Of a stretch of DNA of 64,000 nt, positions 8,825 to 16,221 are shown piece after piece (within the stretch, counting starts at the first letter, position 1; each line of letters begins with the position of its first letter). A model generated the notes under the pieces. It worked only from the letters and a program-made list of their open reading frames with translations. It was not told the DNA's origin and ran no database searches. Source of the DNA: Vreelandella titanicae BH1 (lineage in GTDB: Bacteria; Pseudomonadota; Gammaproteobacteria; Pseudomonadales; Halomonadaceae); NCBI RefSeq assembly GCF_000336575.1, contig NZ_AOPO01000005.1, positions 284,872-348,871 of the forward strand, in the 5' to 3' direction. Made by a program: the position numbers and the translations under genes.

Positions 8825-9620
8825 ACACCGCATACACCATCTGCAGTGCCAGCCCCATCAGCATAAACGCGAATACTCGTTTGAGAAGTTTGACGGGCAG
8901 CCTATGCGCTAATTTTGCTCCGATGGGAGCCGTTAGGATACTGAAGGGCGCCATGAGCAGTAGCGCGGGCAGGTAAACGTAGCCGAGCGCTGCACTGGGC
9001 AGTCCTTGGATAGACCATCCGTTGATTATGTAGCCAAGTGCACCAGCAACTGCGATAGGGAGTCCTACGGCTGCTGAGGTGCCTATTGCTCGGGGTAGCA
9101 TGACGTTACACCAGGTGAGGAAGGGCACTGTTAGTGAGCCACCGCCAATAGCAACGAGCGCGGAAATGCCACCGATGCCCAACCCCACACCGCTTACGCC
9201 GATAGGGCCGGGTAAGCCGCGGCTCGGTTTGGGCTTGATGTTTGCCAGCATCTGGAGCGACATTAGCACCATAAAGCAGGCGAAAAAGATGGCAAGGCCG
9301 CGGGTGGGCAGCAGCGCAGCGATAAAGGTCGCCAAAAAGGTGCCGATTAATATGCCAGGGGTAATAAAGCGCACGATGTCCCAGCGAACGGCTCCGTGCC
9401 GATGGTGGGAAAGCAGGCTAGCGGTAGAGGCGGGAATGATGGCCGCCATGGCGGTGCCTAAAGCCAAGTGGGCAAGGTGCTCGTGGGGCACGCCTTGGAG
9501 TACGAAAAGCGACGTCAGAATTGGCACCATAATGCCGCCGCCACCAATCCCCAATAAGCCCGCCATCAAGCCCACAAAACCGCCCAGTGCTATATAGGCC
9601 AACCACCAAATGATGTCCAA
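8814..9620 (-). CDS. Sulfite exporter TauE/SafE-family membrane permease
   Basis: Inner-membrane protein of about 268 residues with some eight hydrophobic helices. It carries the two family repeats, each with a glycine-rich motif (GLMAGLLGIGGGGIMVPIL near the N-terminus and ALVAIGGGSLTVPFL in the second half). Members export small organic or sulfur anions such as sulfite and sulfoacetate, but the substrate cannot be read from sequence. I place the start at a TTG (9620) preceded by AGGAG at an 8-base spacing; a longer frame to an ATG at 9695 adds a non-hydrophobic stretch without a ribosome site. The stop codon lies inside the integrase remnant, so the gene's 3' end borders the deletion point of the lost element. 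Confidence 0.88.
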   Translation of the reverse strand: MDIIWWLAYIALGGFVGLMAGLLGIGGGGIMVPILTSLFVLQGVPHEHLAHLALGTAMAAIIPASTASLLSHHRHGAVRWDIVRFITPGILIGTFLATFIAALLPTRGLAIFFACFMVLMSLQMLANIKPKPSRGLPGPIGVSGVGLGIGGISALVAIGGGSLTVPFLTWCNVMLPRAIGTSAAVGLPIAVAGALGYIINGWSIQGLPSAALGYVYLPALLLMAPFSILTAPIGAKLAHRLPVKLLKRVFAFMLMGLALQMVYAVFTA

Positions 9621-9741
9621 AGCCGCTGCTCCTAAAAGTGTCTTGTTAGCATGATAAGCATATTGTACCTGAAGCGGTGCCTGTCGCGGGGCCAATACAA
9701 GTATTCCACTGTGGTGGCGGCTATGCAGTGGTAAGCTGCTA

Positions 9742-9819
9742 GGAGCCTGTCAGACTGAATGCTGATCTACTGCAAATTCGTGTGCTTTTCGCGACGATCG
9801 GTCAAGCCTGACAGGCTCC
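9742..9819. repeat. MITE-like element A, copy 1 (78 bp)
   Basis: The ends are perfect 12 bp inverted repeats (GGAGCCTGTCAG / CTGACAGGCTCC). The internal words CTGATCTACTGC and CGCGACGATCGG are shared with a longer copy at 52162-52323. It encodes nothing and lies in the gap between the divergent TauE-like and lipoprotein genes, ending 14 bases before the lipoprotein ribosome site. The shared interior and ends indicate a dispersed, probably mobilised, palindromic repeat. Confidence 0.75.
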
Positions 9820-9841
9820 GGGGCAATATTTTGGAGTGCAT

Positions 9842-10438
9842 ATGCGCAATGTATTAAGCAGTGTTGGTGTGTTGATGATATCCGTTGCGCTACTGGTAGG
9901 CTGTGGCGAAACAGACGAGCCGAGTGAGTCGGTATCAACTGCAGAACAAACATCAGCCCCTGAGCCCACAGCTGCTGAGATAGACGTGGCTGCGGCAGAA
10001 GAGGTGGCGCCTCTTGTCGTCGAGATAATGGCGCATGTATCGCTGCGCAGTGATCGGCGTTTAATGGTGGAAGGCGAGAGCAACTTGCCCGATGAAACGC
10101 TGGTACAGATTATTGTCGAACGCGAGATCAGCAGCGTGCGTTGGCGTGAGCGGACGCGTATAGAGAATGGCGTGTTCGCAGCGGGACCATTTGGCCCTGG
10201 CAGTGGCTTACCCGATGGTGGCTATATAGTACAGGTTGAGGTTTCCGAAGGCAGTGTGCAGCCGGAAGCCGTTCAAGCGCGTATTGGCCACGAGGGCCAG
10301 CACCTGGCGGGAGAGCTGGTAAATCAATCCCGCCATGGGCTGGGCCAAGTGGCCACCTACTCACGACGCTTCTTGGTGGGGAGTGAGCCAAGGCAAACGC
10401 GTGACCAGGTGGAGGTGCTAGAGAGTCCGGGGAGGTAG
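9842..10438 (+). CDS. Predicted lipoprotein of unknown function
   Basis: A 198-residue protein with a classic lipoprotein signal: hydrophobic segment 4-20, then lipobox LLVGC with Cys21 as the lipidation site. An acidic, low-complexity linker follows (ETDEPSESVSTAEQTSAPEPTAAE, about 23-46). The domain from about residue 60 (MAHVSLRSDRRLMVEGESNLPDETLVQII ... GGYIVQVEVSEGSVQPEAVQARIG) has the look of a small beta-sandwich. ATG 9842 is preferred to the GTG six bases upstream because GGAG sits 5 bases before it. It is a single gene following repeat element A. I do not recognise the family; a surface-exposed beta-sandwich lipoprotein is all that can be said. Confidence 0.7.
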   Translation: MRNVLSSVGVLMISVALLVGCGETDEPSESVSTAEQTSAPEPTAAEIDVAAAEEVAPLVVEIMAHVSLRSDRRLMVEGESNLPDETLVQIIVEREISSVRWRERTRIENGVFAAGPFGPGSGLPDGGYIVQVEVSEGSVQPEAVQARIGHEGQHLAGELVNQSRHGLGQVATYSRRFLVGSEPRQTRDQVEVLESPGR

Positions 10439-10443
10439 ACGCT

Positions 10444-10968
10444 TTAGGCAGGATGCCAATGGGCTAGCAGTACTGCATGAATCGATGTGTCGCTTGGGGC
10501 TTTTGTGAAGTGCTCAATGACGAAACGATCGTCGCGTTGCACTACATAGTGGCCCGCTTTGTGAAACACATGGGTCGGCCCGAGTAGCAGAAGATCGCCA
10601 GCATTAACGGGTGAAAAATCTGTACCTGGGCCGGGTGTTGCCATTACGCACGGTGCTTTCCAGTCGATGTTCAGCGGGAGGTGACTGGGCACTTTAATGG
10701 TCGTTGCCTGTACCTGTTCCCAGGGGAGGGGACCAGTATGGGTCAACGTTAATAGCTCGGGGGCGCTATCACCTTCCAATAGAGTTGCCAGGGAGCAGTC
10801 GAGTGCATCAGCGAGCGCCACAAGGCGTTCGTGACCGATCTGTTTGATCGCCCCAGATTCCCAATAAGAAATGGTGACATCTGACACGCCAACTTTGCGT
10901 GCGAGAGCAGCTTTGTTGAGCTTGGCCCTAAGCCGCAGTTGCTTGATACGTGAGCCTAGCGATTCCAT
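10444..10968 (-). CDS. XRE-family regulator with degenerate LexA/S24-like C-terminal domain
   Basis: A 174-residue regulator. The N-terminal Cro/C1 helix-turn-helix lies at about 5-62 (IKQLRLRAKLNKAALARKVGVSD, YWESGAIKQIGHERLVALADAL). The C-terminal half (about 100-170: APCVMATPGPGTDF, then GDLLLLGPTHVFHKAGHYVVQRDDRFVIEHF) follows the layout of the S24 peptidase/LexA domain, but the expected Gly-x-Ser-Met nucleophile motif is absent, so self-cleavage is unlikely. I start at the ATG at 10968, with AGGA about 8 bases upstream; a longer frame to 10995 is possible. It is divergent from gltX. A palindrome 44-74 bases upstream may be its own operator. Target genes unknown. Confidence 0.78.
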   Translation of the reverse strand: MESLGSRIKQLRLRAKLNKAALARKVGVSDVTISYWESGAIKQIGHERLVALADALDCSLATLLEGDSAPELLTLTHTGPLPWEQVQATTIKVPSHLPLNIDWKAPCVMATPGPGTDFSPVNAGDLLLLGPTHVFHKAGHYVVQRDDRFVIEHFTKAPSDTSIHAVLLAHWHPA

Positions 10969-11011
10969 TTCGTCTTCCTGATGATGAGCTAACAAGCTCG
11001 TTGAATGTCTT

Positions 11012-11042
11012 CCACTATAAATTTCTCTAATATAGATAGTGG
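11012..11042. promoter_or_regulatory. Inverted repeat upstream of the XRE gene
   Basis: CCACTAT (11012-11018) and ATAGTGG (11036-11042) form a perfect 7 bp inverted repeat around an AT-rich 17-base centre, in the promoter region of the XRE gene. Autoregulatory operators of this protein class commonly look like this. Not proven. Confidence 0.4.
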
Positions 11043-11230
11043 AGCTATGAACATACTTTTATTGGTCTATCTCAAGCTTGGGGTATGCACCCAAGATGTT
11101 GCTGCAGTGCCATACTAAGCGATTGTGCTTTAGCGCGCATTAGTGGACAAATAACGTTGAGTTAATTTCTCTGACGCTTTCTTGCGCTAGTCGTTCCCTG
11201 CGCGACGCTGTTGGTTGCGCCTAAGGTGCG

Positions 11231-11236
11231 TATAAT
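11231..11236 (+). promoter_or_regulatory. Probable -10 box of gltX
   Basis: A perfect TATAAT 34 bases before the gltX start codon. The -35 region (around 11208-11214) is poor, so this is a weak or activated promoter, or the spacing is unusual. Confidence 0.5.
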
Positions 11237-11269
11237 ATCGCCATGCATTTTTGCCAATAGGACGTTTTC

Positions 11270-12754
11270 ATGACCGTACGTACTCGCATTGCACCTTCTC
11301 CCACAGGAGACCCCCACGTTGGCACGGCCTACATCGCGCTTTTTAACCTATGTTTTGCGCGTCAGCACGGTGGCCAATTCATTCTTCGTATTGAAGACAC
11401 TGATCGGGTGCGCTCTACTCCTGAGTCGGAGCAGATGATTCTCGATTCACTGCGCTGGCTGGGTCTTGAGTGGGATGAAGGCCCGGATGTTGGCGGCCCC
11501 CACGGCCCTTATCGGCAAAGCGAGCGTGGCGATATATATGCTCAATACGCCCAGCAGTTGTTGGATGCCGGGCATGCATTTAAGTGTTACCGCACCAGTG
11601 AAGAGCTTGATGAACTGCGTGAAACCCGCAAGGCTGCGGGCTTGCACCTGGCATTGAAGCCTGCTGACTTAGCATTGGAGAGCCAGGAGCAAGCACGCCG
11701 TGAACAGGAAGGCTGGCCTTATGTAGTGCGCATGAATGTGCCTGCCGAAGGCGTTTGTGTGGTCAACGATATGCTGCGCGGTACGATTGAAGTGGAGTGG
11801 GCGCAGGTGGACGCGCAAATTCTGCTTAAATCAGACGGCATGCCCACTTATCACCTCGCCAATGTGGTCGACGATCATCTAATGGCGATCACCCATGTGC
11901 TGCGTGGGGAAGAGTGGATTAACTCCGCACCAAAGCACCAACTGCTGTATGAGTATTTTGGTTGGCAAATGCCGCAACTTTGTCACATGCCGTTGCTGCG
12001 CAACCCCGATAAATCCAAACTCTCTAAGCGCAAAAACCCGACCTCCATCAATTATTATCGTCGGATGGGCTTTTTACCCCAGGCCGTTACCAACTACTTG
12101 GGGCGGATGGGGTGGTCGATGCCTGATGAGCGCGAGAAATTCAGTCTACAAGAGATGATGGCGGAGTTTGACGTTCAGCGTGTCTCGTTAGGTGGCCCTG
12201 TATTTGATCTGGAGAAACTGACCTGGTTAAACGGTGTGTATATCCGTGAAGACCTGGATGATGATGCACTGTTGAGCGCACTGCGTGACTGGGCTTTCAA
12301 TGAAGCTTACGTTAAGCAGATACTGCCGCAGGTGCGACCACGGGTAGAGACGCTCTCCCAGGTAATGCCGTTGGCAGGGCACTTCTTCTCTGGTCTTCCG
12401 GCGCTAACAAAAGCGTCGTTTGATAGCGTGAAGCTCGAGGAAGAGGAGCTGGTCAAACTGCTTCAATTCCTTGTTTGGCGATTCGAGGGCGTTTCGGCTT
12501 GGCATAAAGAGGCGCTGTTGAACGAGGTGAAAACGCTGGCTGAGCACTTTGACTTGAAAATGAAAGCCTTTCTGGCGCCGGTGTTTATTGCCATTACCGG
12601 CAGCGCGTCCAGCACCTCAGTGATGGACGCCATGGCGATTCTGGGTTCAGACGTTACCCGGGCACGCCTGCGTAGTGCGATAGAGGTATTGGGCGGCGTC
12701 TCGAAAAAGCAGGCCAAGCGCTTTGAAAAAGAATTTCGTGAGATCGCTTCGTGA
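11270..12754 (+). CDS. gltX: Glutamyl-tRNA synthetase
   Basis: Class I aminoacyl-tRNA synthetase charging tRNA-Glu; 494 residues, the usual length. The HIGH-type motif is P-T-G-D-P-H16-V-G-T and the KMSKS-type motif is KLSKR at 250-254. The catalytic Rossmann fold is followed by an alpha-helical anticodon-binding region (to [16 protein letters not shown]). The zinc-binding cysteines of E. coli GluRS are not evident after CYRTSEEL, as in other zinc-less bacterial GluRS. AGGA lies about 9 bases before the ATG. The gene is followed by a strong terminator and then by the tRNA genes for Ala and Glu, so enzyme and substrate tRNA are neighbours. Very sure. Confidence 0.97.
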   Translation: MTVRTRIAPSPTGDPHVGTAYIALFNLCFARQHGGQFILRIEDTDRVRSTPESEQMILDSLRWLGLEWDEGPDVGGPHGPYRQSERGDIYAQYAQQLLDAGHAFKCYRTSEELDELRETRKAAGLHLALKPADLALESQEQARREQEGWPYVVRMNVPAEGVCVVNDMLRGTIEVEWAQVDAQILLKSDGMPTYHLANVVDDHLMAITHVLRGEEWINSAPKHQLLYEYFGWQMPQLCHMPLLRNPDKSKLSKRKNPTSINYYRRMGFLPQAVTNYLGRMGWSMPDEREKFSLQEMMAEFDVQRVSLGGPVFDLEKLTWLNGVYIREDLDDDALLSALRDWAFNEAYVKQILPQVRPRVETLSQVMPLAGHFFSGLPALTKASFDSVKLEEEELVKLLQFLVWRFEGVSAWHKEALLNEVKTLAEHFDLKMKAFLAPVFIAITGSASSTSVMDAMAILGSDVTRARLRSAIEVLGGVSKKQAKRFEKEFREIAS

Positions 12755-12798
12755 AATAGTTTAGTAAAATCAGCTAACCGCGCATGAGATAGCGCTAG

Positions 12799-12834
12799 CG
12801 CCAATTTCTCATCCTTAGGAAATTGGCGTTTTTT
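12799..12834 (+). terminator. Terminator of gltX
   Basis: A perfect 10 bp stem (CGCCAATTTC/GAAATTGGCG) is followed by six T residues, 45 bases after the gltX stop codon. Confidence 0.93.
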
Positions 12835-12837
12835 CTG

Positions 12838-12866
12838 TTGACGAAGGCCAGCGGAATCAGTATTAT
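12838..12866 (+). promoter_or_regulatory. Promoter of the tRNA-Ala/tRNA-Glu operon
   Basis: TTGACG, 17 bases, TATTAT, then a GC-rich start region (CGCTCCG). This is the layout of strong, stringently controlled stable-RNA promoters. It lies about 22 bases before the first tRNA and directly after the gltX terminator. Confidence 0.85.
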
Positions 12867-12888
12867 ACGCTCCGTCTTCGCGACATGT

Positions 12889-12964
12889 GGGGCCTTAGCT
12901 CAGCTGGGAGAGCGCAACACTGGCAGTGTTGAGGTCAGCGGTTCGATCCCGCTAGGCTCCACCA
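12889..12964 (+). tRNA. tRNA-Ala (anticodon GGC)
   Basis: A full cloverleaf of 76 bases with encoded CCA. The acceptor arm GGGGCCT/AGGCTCC contains the G3:U70 wobble pair that identifies alanine tRNA. The anticodon loop reads CTGGCAG (GGC), and the T-loop GTTCGATCC is standard. It is first in a two-tRNA operon. Confidence 0.98.
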
Positions 12965-13012
12965 ATTAGTAGTACTTGTTATCAGTACCTTTCGCGAAGC
13001 AGCTCGATATAC

Positions 13013-13088
13013 GTCCCATTCGTCTAGTGGTCTAGGACACCGCCCTTTCACGGCGGTAACAGGGGTTCGAACCCCCTATGGGACGCCA
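13013..13088 (+). tRNA. tRNA-Glu (anticodon UUC)
   Basis: A full cloverleaf of 76 bases with encoded CCA. The acceptor is GTCCCAT/ATGGGAC, the anticodon loop CTTTCAC (TTC), and the T-arm AGGGG-TTCGAAC-CCCCT. It is 48 bases after tRNA-Ala and probably on the same transcript. It is the substrate of the adjacent gltX product. Confidence 0.98.
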
Positions 13089-13122
13089 CTAATTCAGCAT
13101 CCCTCCCTAATCGTTTATTTCT

Positions 13123-13155
13123 CTGGCAATGAGTCTTCTCATTTGCTGGCTTTTT
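13123..13155 (+). terminator. Terminator of the tRNA operon
   Basis: A stem with one bulge (CTGGC-AATGAG / CTCATT-TGCTGG) is followed by CTTTTTG, 35 bases after tRNA-Glu. Confidence 0.75.
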
Positions 13156-13659
13156 GTATTCCCGCTGTTCACAAAAGAGCTACAAATCGACAATTTTTGG
13201 ACGATTTTGTGCTTGACTTGTCCACTTTTGCGATTCTGGCTTAAAGGTTGTGCACAACCCCTTGTTGTTGACGCAAAAAATCTTTAACAGAACTTAAGTC
13301 TTTAAAAAACAATGACTTACAGGAGGTTAAAAAATAACCAATTTAAGGCTGGCCCACTGCCCATGGCGATTTCGGGACGTTTTGAAGTGGTTGTGAACAG
13401 GGTTATCCACAGATAGTGTGGAAAACCTTGAGCAGGATCCAGAAGCAAAAAAGTCAAGCGATAATGGAGTCGAATTAGGCGTTTTTGACGTCCTTCAATG
13501 TTGCATCCGGCTATCGCAGCGTCCTAGGCTCAGAAGGGGCAAGGGGTGGTCTCTAAGGGGAGAGCTTGCTCAAGGCATCTGGTAGGTTAGTGAATGGTCG
13601 CGAGCGCATGTGGTGGTGCGTTGGTGGTCTATGAACCAGAGCGTTAATCAGCCCATACG
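13156..13659. other. Non-coding region with DnaA-box-like sites
   Basis: I see no credible gene in the 0.5 kb between the tRNA terminator and the gltA terminator. It contains a perfect DnaA box TTATCCACA (13403-13411), a near-match on the opposite strand (TTTTCCACA, read from 13425 to 13417), a palindromic GGTTGTGCACAACC (13246-13259) holding another one-mismatch box, and weaker sites at 13166 and 13391. An AT-rich stretch lies at 13262-13345. Nothing recognisable is seen in 13440-13650. Confidence 0.5.
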
Positions 13660-13686
13660 CAAAAGGCCACCCGAAGGTGGCCTTTG
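13660..13686 (-). terminator. Terminator of gltA
   Basis: Read on the - strand, a 10 bp stem (AAAGGCCACC/GGTGGCCTTT) with a TTCG-type loop is followed by TTTTGCG, 25 bases after the gltA stop codon. Confidence 0.9.
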
Positions 13687-13710
13687 ATCGTACTGTCAAG
13701 CGGGGATGGT

Positions 13711-14997
13711 TTATTTTTTCGGATAGTCACGCTGGTCGTGGCCAATATAGAGCTGGCGCGGACGACCGATTTTGTAGCTTTCGCTGAGCATTTCGTGCCA
13801 ATGCGAGATCCAGCCAATAGTGCGCGATACCGCGAAGATCACGGTGAACATATTGGTGGGGATACCCATGGCTTTCAAAATGATGCCTGAGTAGAAATCA
13901 ACGTTCGGGTACAGCTTCCGCTCGATGAAGTACTCGTCTTCTAGGGCAATTTGCTCAAGACGCTTGGCGATTTTAAGCTGAGGGTCGTCGGCCATGCCGA
14001 GCTCTGCAAGTACTTCGTCGCAGGTCTCTTTCATTACCTTGGCGCGCGGGTCAAAGTTGCGATACACGCGGTGACCAAAGCCCATTAGCTTGAACGGGTC
14101 GTCCTTATCCTTGGCTTTATCAACAAAGCGCTGGATGTTCTCTTCGGAGTCTTCACCGATTTCGTCGAGCATAGCCAGCACGGCTTCGTTGGCGCCGCCG
14201 TGAGCGGGGCCCCAAAGTGCCGCGATACCTGCGCTAATACAAGCGAATGGGTTGGCCCCCGTGGAGCCTGCCAAGCGTACAGTCGAGGTAGAGGCGTTCT
14301 GCTCGTGATCCGCATGCAGCATGAAGATGCGATCCATGGCTTTCGCGTATACCGGGTTGATTTTGTACTCTTCGCAAGGGTTGCTGAACATCATGTAGAG
14401 GAAGTTCTCTGCATAGGTCAGATCGTTGCGCGGGTAGTTAAAGGGCTGACCCACATTATACTTATGGGACATTGCCGCCAGGGTAGGCATCTTGGCGATC
14501 AGGCGGATCGCGCTGATCACGCGATCTTCCTCTTGAGTGATGTCCATGTGGTCGTGGTAGAAGGCCGCTAAGCCGCCCACTACACCGCACAAAATAGACA
14601 TCGGGTGGGCATCGCGGCGGAACCCTTTAAAGAAGTTGTTGATCTGATCGTGAACCATGGTGTGGTTGCGAATGCGCGATTCAAAATCCGCGTACTGCTC
14701 GTCGTTGGGTAACTCACCAAACAGCAGGGTGTAGCACACTTCTACGAAATTGGACTCTTTGGCCAGTTGATCAATCGGGTAGCCGCGGTGTAGCAGCACG
14801 CCCTTGCCGCCATCAATATAAGTGATGGCAGACTGGCAGGAAGAAGTGGCCATAAAGCCGGGGTCGTAGGTGAACAGGCCTTCAGCGCCTAAACCGCGTA
14901 CGTCGATGACGTCGGGGCCAAGTGTGCCGGAATACATGGGTAGCTCGATCGGTTTATCCAGACCGTCTACCGTCAATGTCGCTTTCCTGTCAGCCAT
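13711..14997 (-). CDS. gltA: Citrate synthase (type II)
   Basis: Condenses acetyl-CoA and oxaloacetate to citrate, the first TCA step. The 428 residues match the hexameric, NADH-sensitive Gram-negative type, with a beta-rich N-terminal segment ([20 protein letters not shown]). The catalytic triad is visible as His266 (GPAHGGAN), His309 ([10 protein letters not shown]) and Asp367 (NVDFYSG). The ATG has a strong GGAGG site. It is transcribed away from sdhCDAB across a 489-base shared control region and has its own promoter and terminator. Very sure. Confidence 0.98.
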   Translation of the reverse strand: MADRKATLTVDGLDKPIELPMYSGTLGPDVIDVRGLGAEGLFTYDPGFMATSSCQSAITYIDGGKGVLLHRGYPIDQLAKESNFVEVCYTLLFGELPNDEQYADFESRIRNHTMVHDQINNFFKGFRRDAHPMSILCGVVGGLAAFYHDHMDITQEEDRVISAIRLIAKMPTLAAMSHKYNVGQPFNYPRNDLTYAENFLYMMFSNPCEEYKINPVYAKAMDRIFMLHADHEQNASTSTVRLAGSTGANPFACISAGIAALWGPAHGGANEAVLAMLDEIGEDSEENIQRFVDKAKDKDDPFKLMGFGHRVYRNFDPRAKVMKETCDEVLAELGMADDPQLKIAKRLEQIALEDEYFIERKLYPNVDFYSGIILKAMGIPTNMFTVIFAVSRTIGWISHWHEMLSESYKIGRPRQLYIGHDQRDYPKK

Positions 14998-15072
14998 GCT
15001 GGCCTCCTTTCGAATTCGGGTTGGGACGTAAAGTCATTGCTGCGCATACCGCGCCGGCGAAAAGGCTTGCCC

Positions 15073-15100
15073 ACTATAGAAGTGTGCGACATTTTGTCAA
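15073..15100 (-). promoter_or_regulatory. Promoter of gltA
   Basis: On the - strand, TTGACA, 16 bases, TATAGT: a near-consensus sigma-70 promoter. It would start transcription about 70 bases before the gltA ATG. Confidence 0.75.
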
Positions 15101-15338
15101 TTAGCCTAAGCGCTAGCTGCAGGTTGTACAAATATTGTTGCTTTGAATAGTTTTTGTATACGATGAAAAAGCCTACATTATGGCGAAGCGTCAGAAGATT
15201 GACGATAGGCTAACATGATATGTTAACAGGCTTATCAAATTGCTAATCTACTGTCACTATAACCATGCTGCAGCGCAAAATCGACTCAGGATGCGGACAA
15301 TTTTCTTGCACCATAGTCGAGTTAGGGCTGAGTTCGGT

Positions 15339-15367
15339 TTGTAAGCGAGGGCGAAGGTTCTTATAAT
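15339..15367 (+). promoter_or_regulatory. Promoter of the sdh operon
   Basis: TTGTAA, 17 bases, TATAAT on the + strand. The predicted start is about 15374, leaving a leader of about 110 bases before sdhC. The 15105-15338 stretch upstream is AT-rich with no gene and probably holds activator sites. Confidence 0.7.
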
Positions 15368-15373
15368 CCACGG

Positions 15374-15486
15374 CGCGCGACCGGCAGGTAGGTGGTCGTG
15401 CCCGACTTGGCAACGGCCGAGCCCCTTCCAGCAACCACCGCCCGCTCGGGCCATGCCCGACCTGTCGCAGAGCGGGCCAAGAGAGT
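15374..15486 (+). other. GC-rich structured leader of sdhC
   Basis: The predicted 5' untranslated region is much more GC-rich than the sequence before it. It ends in a nested hairpin: perfect outer stem GCCCGCTC/GAGCGGGC (15440-15477), inner stem GGGC/GCCC (15448-15458). The hairpin stops about 9 bases before the chosen sdhC start and could mask or expose the ribosome site. I know of no named riboswitch matching it. Confidence 0.5.
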
Positions 15487-15876
15487 GTGTACAAAGCCGT
15501 GAATAGCAAACGACCCGTAAACCTAGACCTTACTACGATACATTTCCCACTGCCGGCGCTGACGTCGATCACACACCGCATCACGGGTGTCATCCTGTTC
15601 GTTGGCCTGATTTTCGCTTTTTGGGCGCTGGGCAAGTCCTTGTCATCTCCTGCGGGTTTCGACGCCGTTAGCGATGCACTGGCCAATAATTTTTTGGCTA
15701 AGTTGATTGCTTGGGGGTTGTTATCCGCACTGGCATTCCACTTTGTAGCAGGTATCAAGCACCTGCTGATGGATGCCGATATTGGGGTAACCCTTGAGGG
15801 TGGCGTTAAAAAAGCGCAGATCACCGTCGTGGTCAGCGCTGTTCTGATTATTCTGGCAGGAGTTTGGGTATGGTAA
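15487..15876 (+). CDS. sdhC: Succinate dehydrogenase cytochrome b556 subunit
   Basis: Membrane anchor of complex II that binds ubiquinone and haem b; about 129 residues. The N-terminal RPVNLDLTTIHFPLPALTSITHRITG is the family signature, with the Ser and Arg of SITHR near the quinone site. Three transmembrane helices follow, and the haem-ligand His is probably in ALAFHFVAGIKHLLMD. The start is uncertain: GTG at 15487, or GTG at 15499 (giving MNSKRPVN), neither with a good ribosome site. It is the first gene of sdhCDAB and overlaps sdhD by 7 bases. Confidence 0.94.
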   Translation: MYKAVNSKRPVNLDLTTIHFPLPALTSITHRITGVILFVGLIFAFWALGKSLSSPAGFDAVSDALANNFLAKLIAWGLLSALAFHFVAGIKHLLMDADIGVTLEGGVKKAQITVVVSAVLIILAGVWVW

Positions 15877-16217
15877 CTAACATTACAAGTTTTGGCCGTA
15901 GTGGGCTTTCTGACTGGCTGATGCAGCGCGTTTCTGCTGTTATTTTGGCCCTCTACACGGTCTTTATCGTTGCCTTTCTGCTGTTTAATCCGAACCTCGA
16001 TTACTACACGTGGAGCGGTCTGTTCAGCCAGACGTGGATGCGGATTTTCTCGCTACTGGCGTTCGTCGCCTTAGCCGCACACGCCTGGATTGGTCTGTGG
16101 ACCGTCACCACCGACTATCTCAAGTCCACTCGCCTGCGCGTGGGTGTCCAAGCTGTCATCATCTTGGGCATTTTCGTGTACTTGGTGTGGGGCATTCAAA
16201 TTCTGTGGGGAGCTTGA
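15870..16217 (+). CDS. sdhD: Succinate dehydrogenase hydrophobic membrane anchor subunit
   Basis: Second membrane anchor of complex II; 115 residues with three transmembrane helices. [19 protein letters not shown] at the N-terminus and [17 protein letters not shown] (haem/quinone-region His and Asp-Tyr) are characteristic. The ATG at 15870 is chosen because GCAGGAG precedes it; a TTG six bases earlier is also in frame. It overlaps the sdhC stop, indicating translational coupling, and is followed 4 bases later by sdhA. Confidence 0.95.
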   Translation: MVTNITSFGRSGLSDWLMQRVSAVILALYTVFIVAFLLFNPNLDYYTWSGLFSQTWMRIFSLLAFVALAAHAWIGLWTVTTDYLKSTRLRVGVQAVIILGIFVYLVWGIQILWGA

Positions 16218-16221
16218 TTAC

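Noticed and set aside
15243..15824. A 193-codon frame antisense to sdhC and its leader
   Set aside because: Crosses the sdh promoter and the sdhC gene, has no ribosome site, and reads as a shadow.
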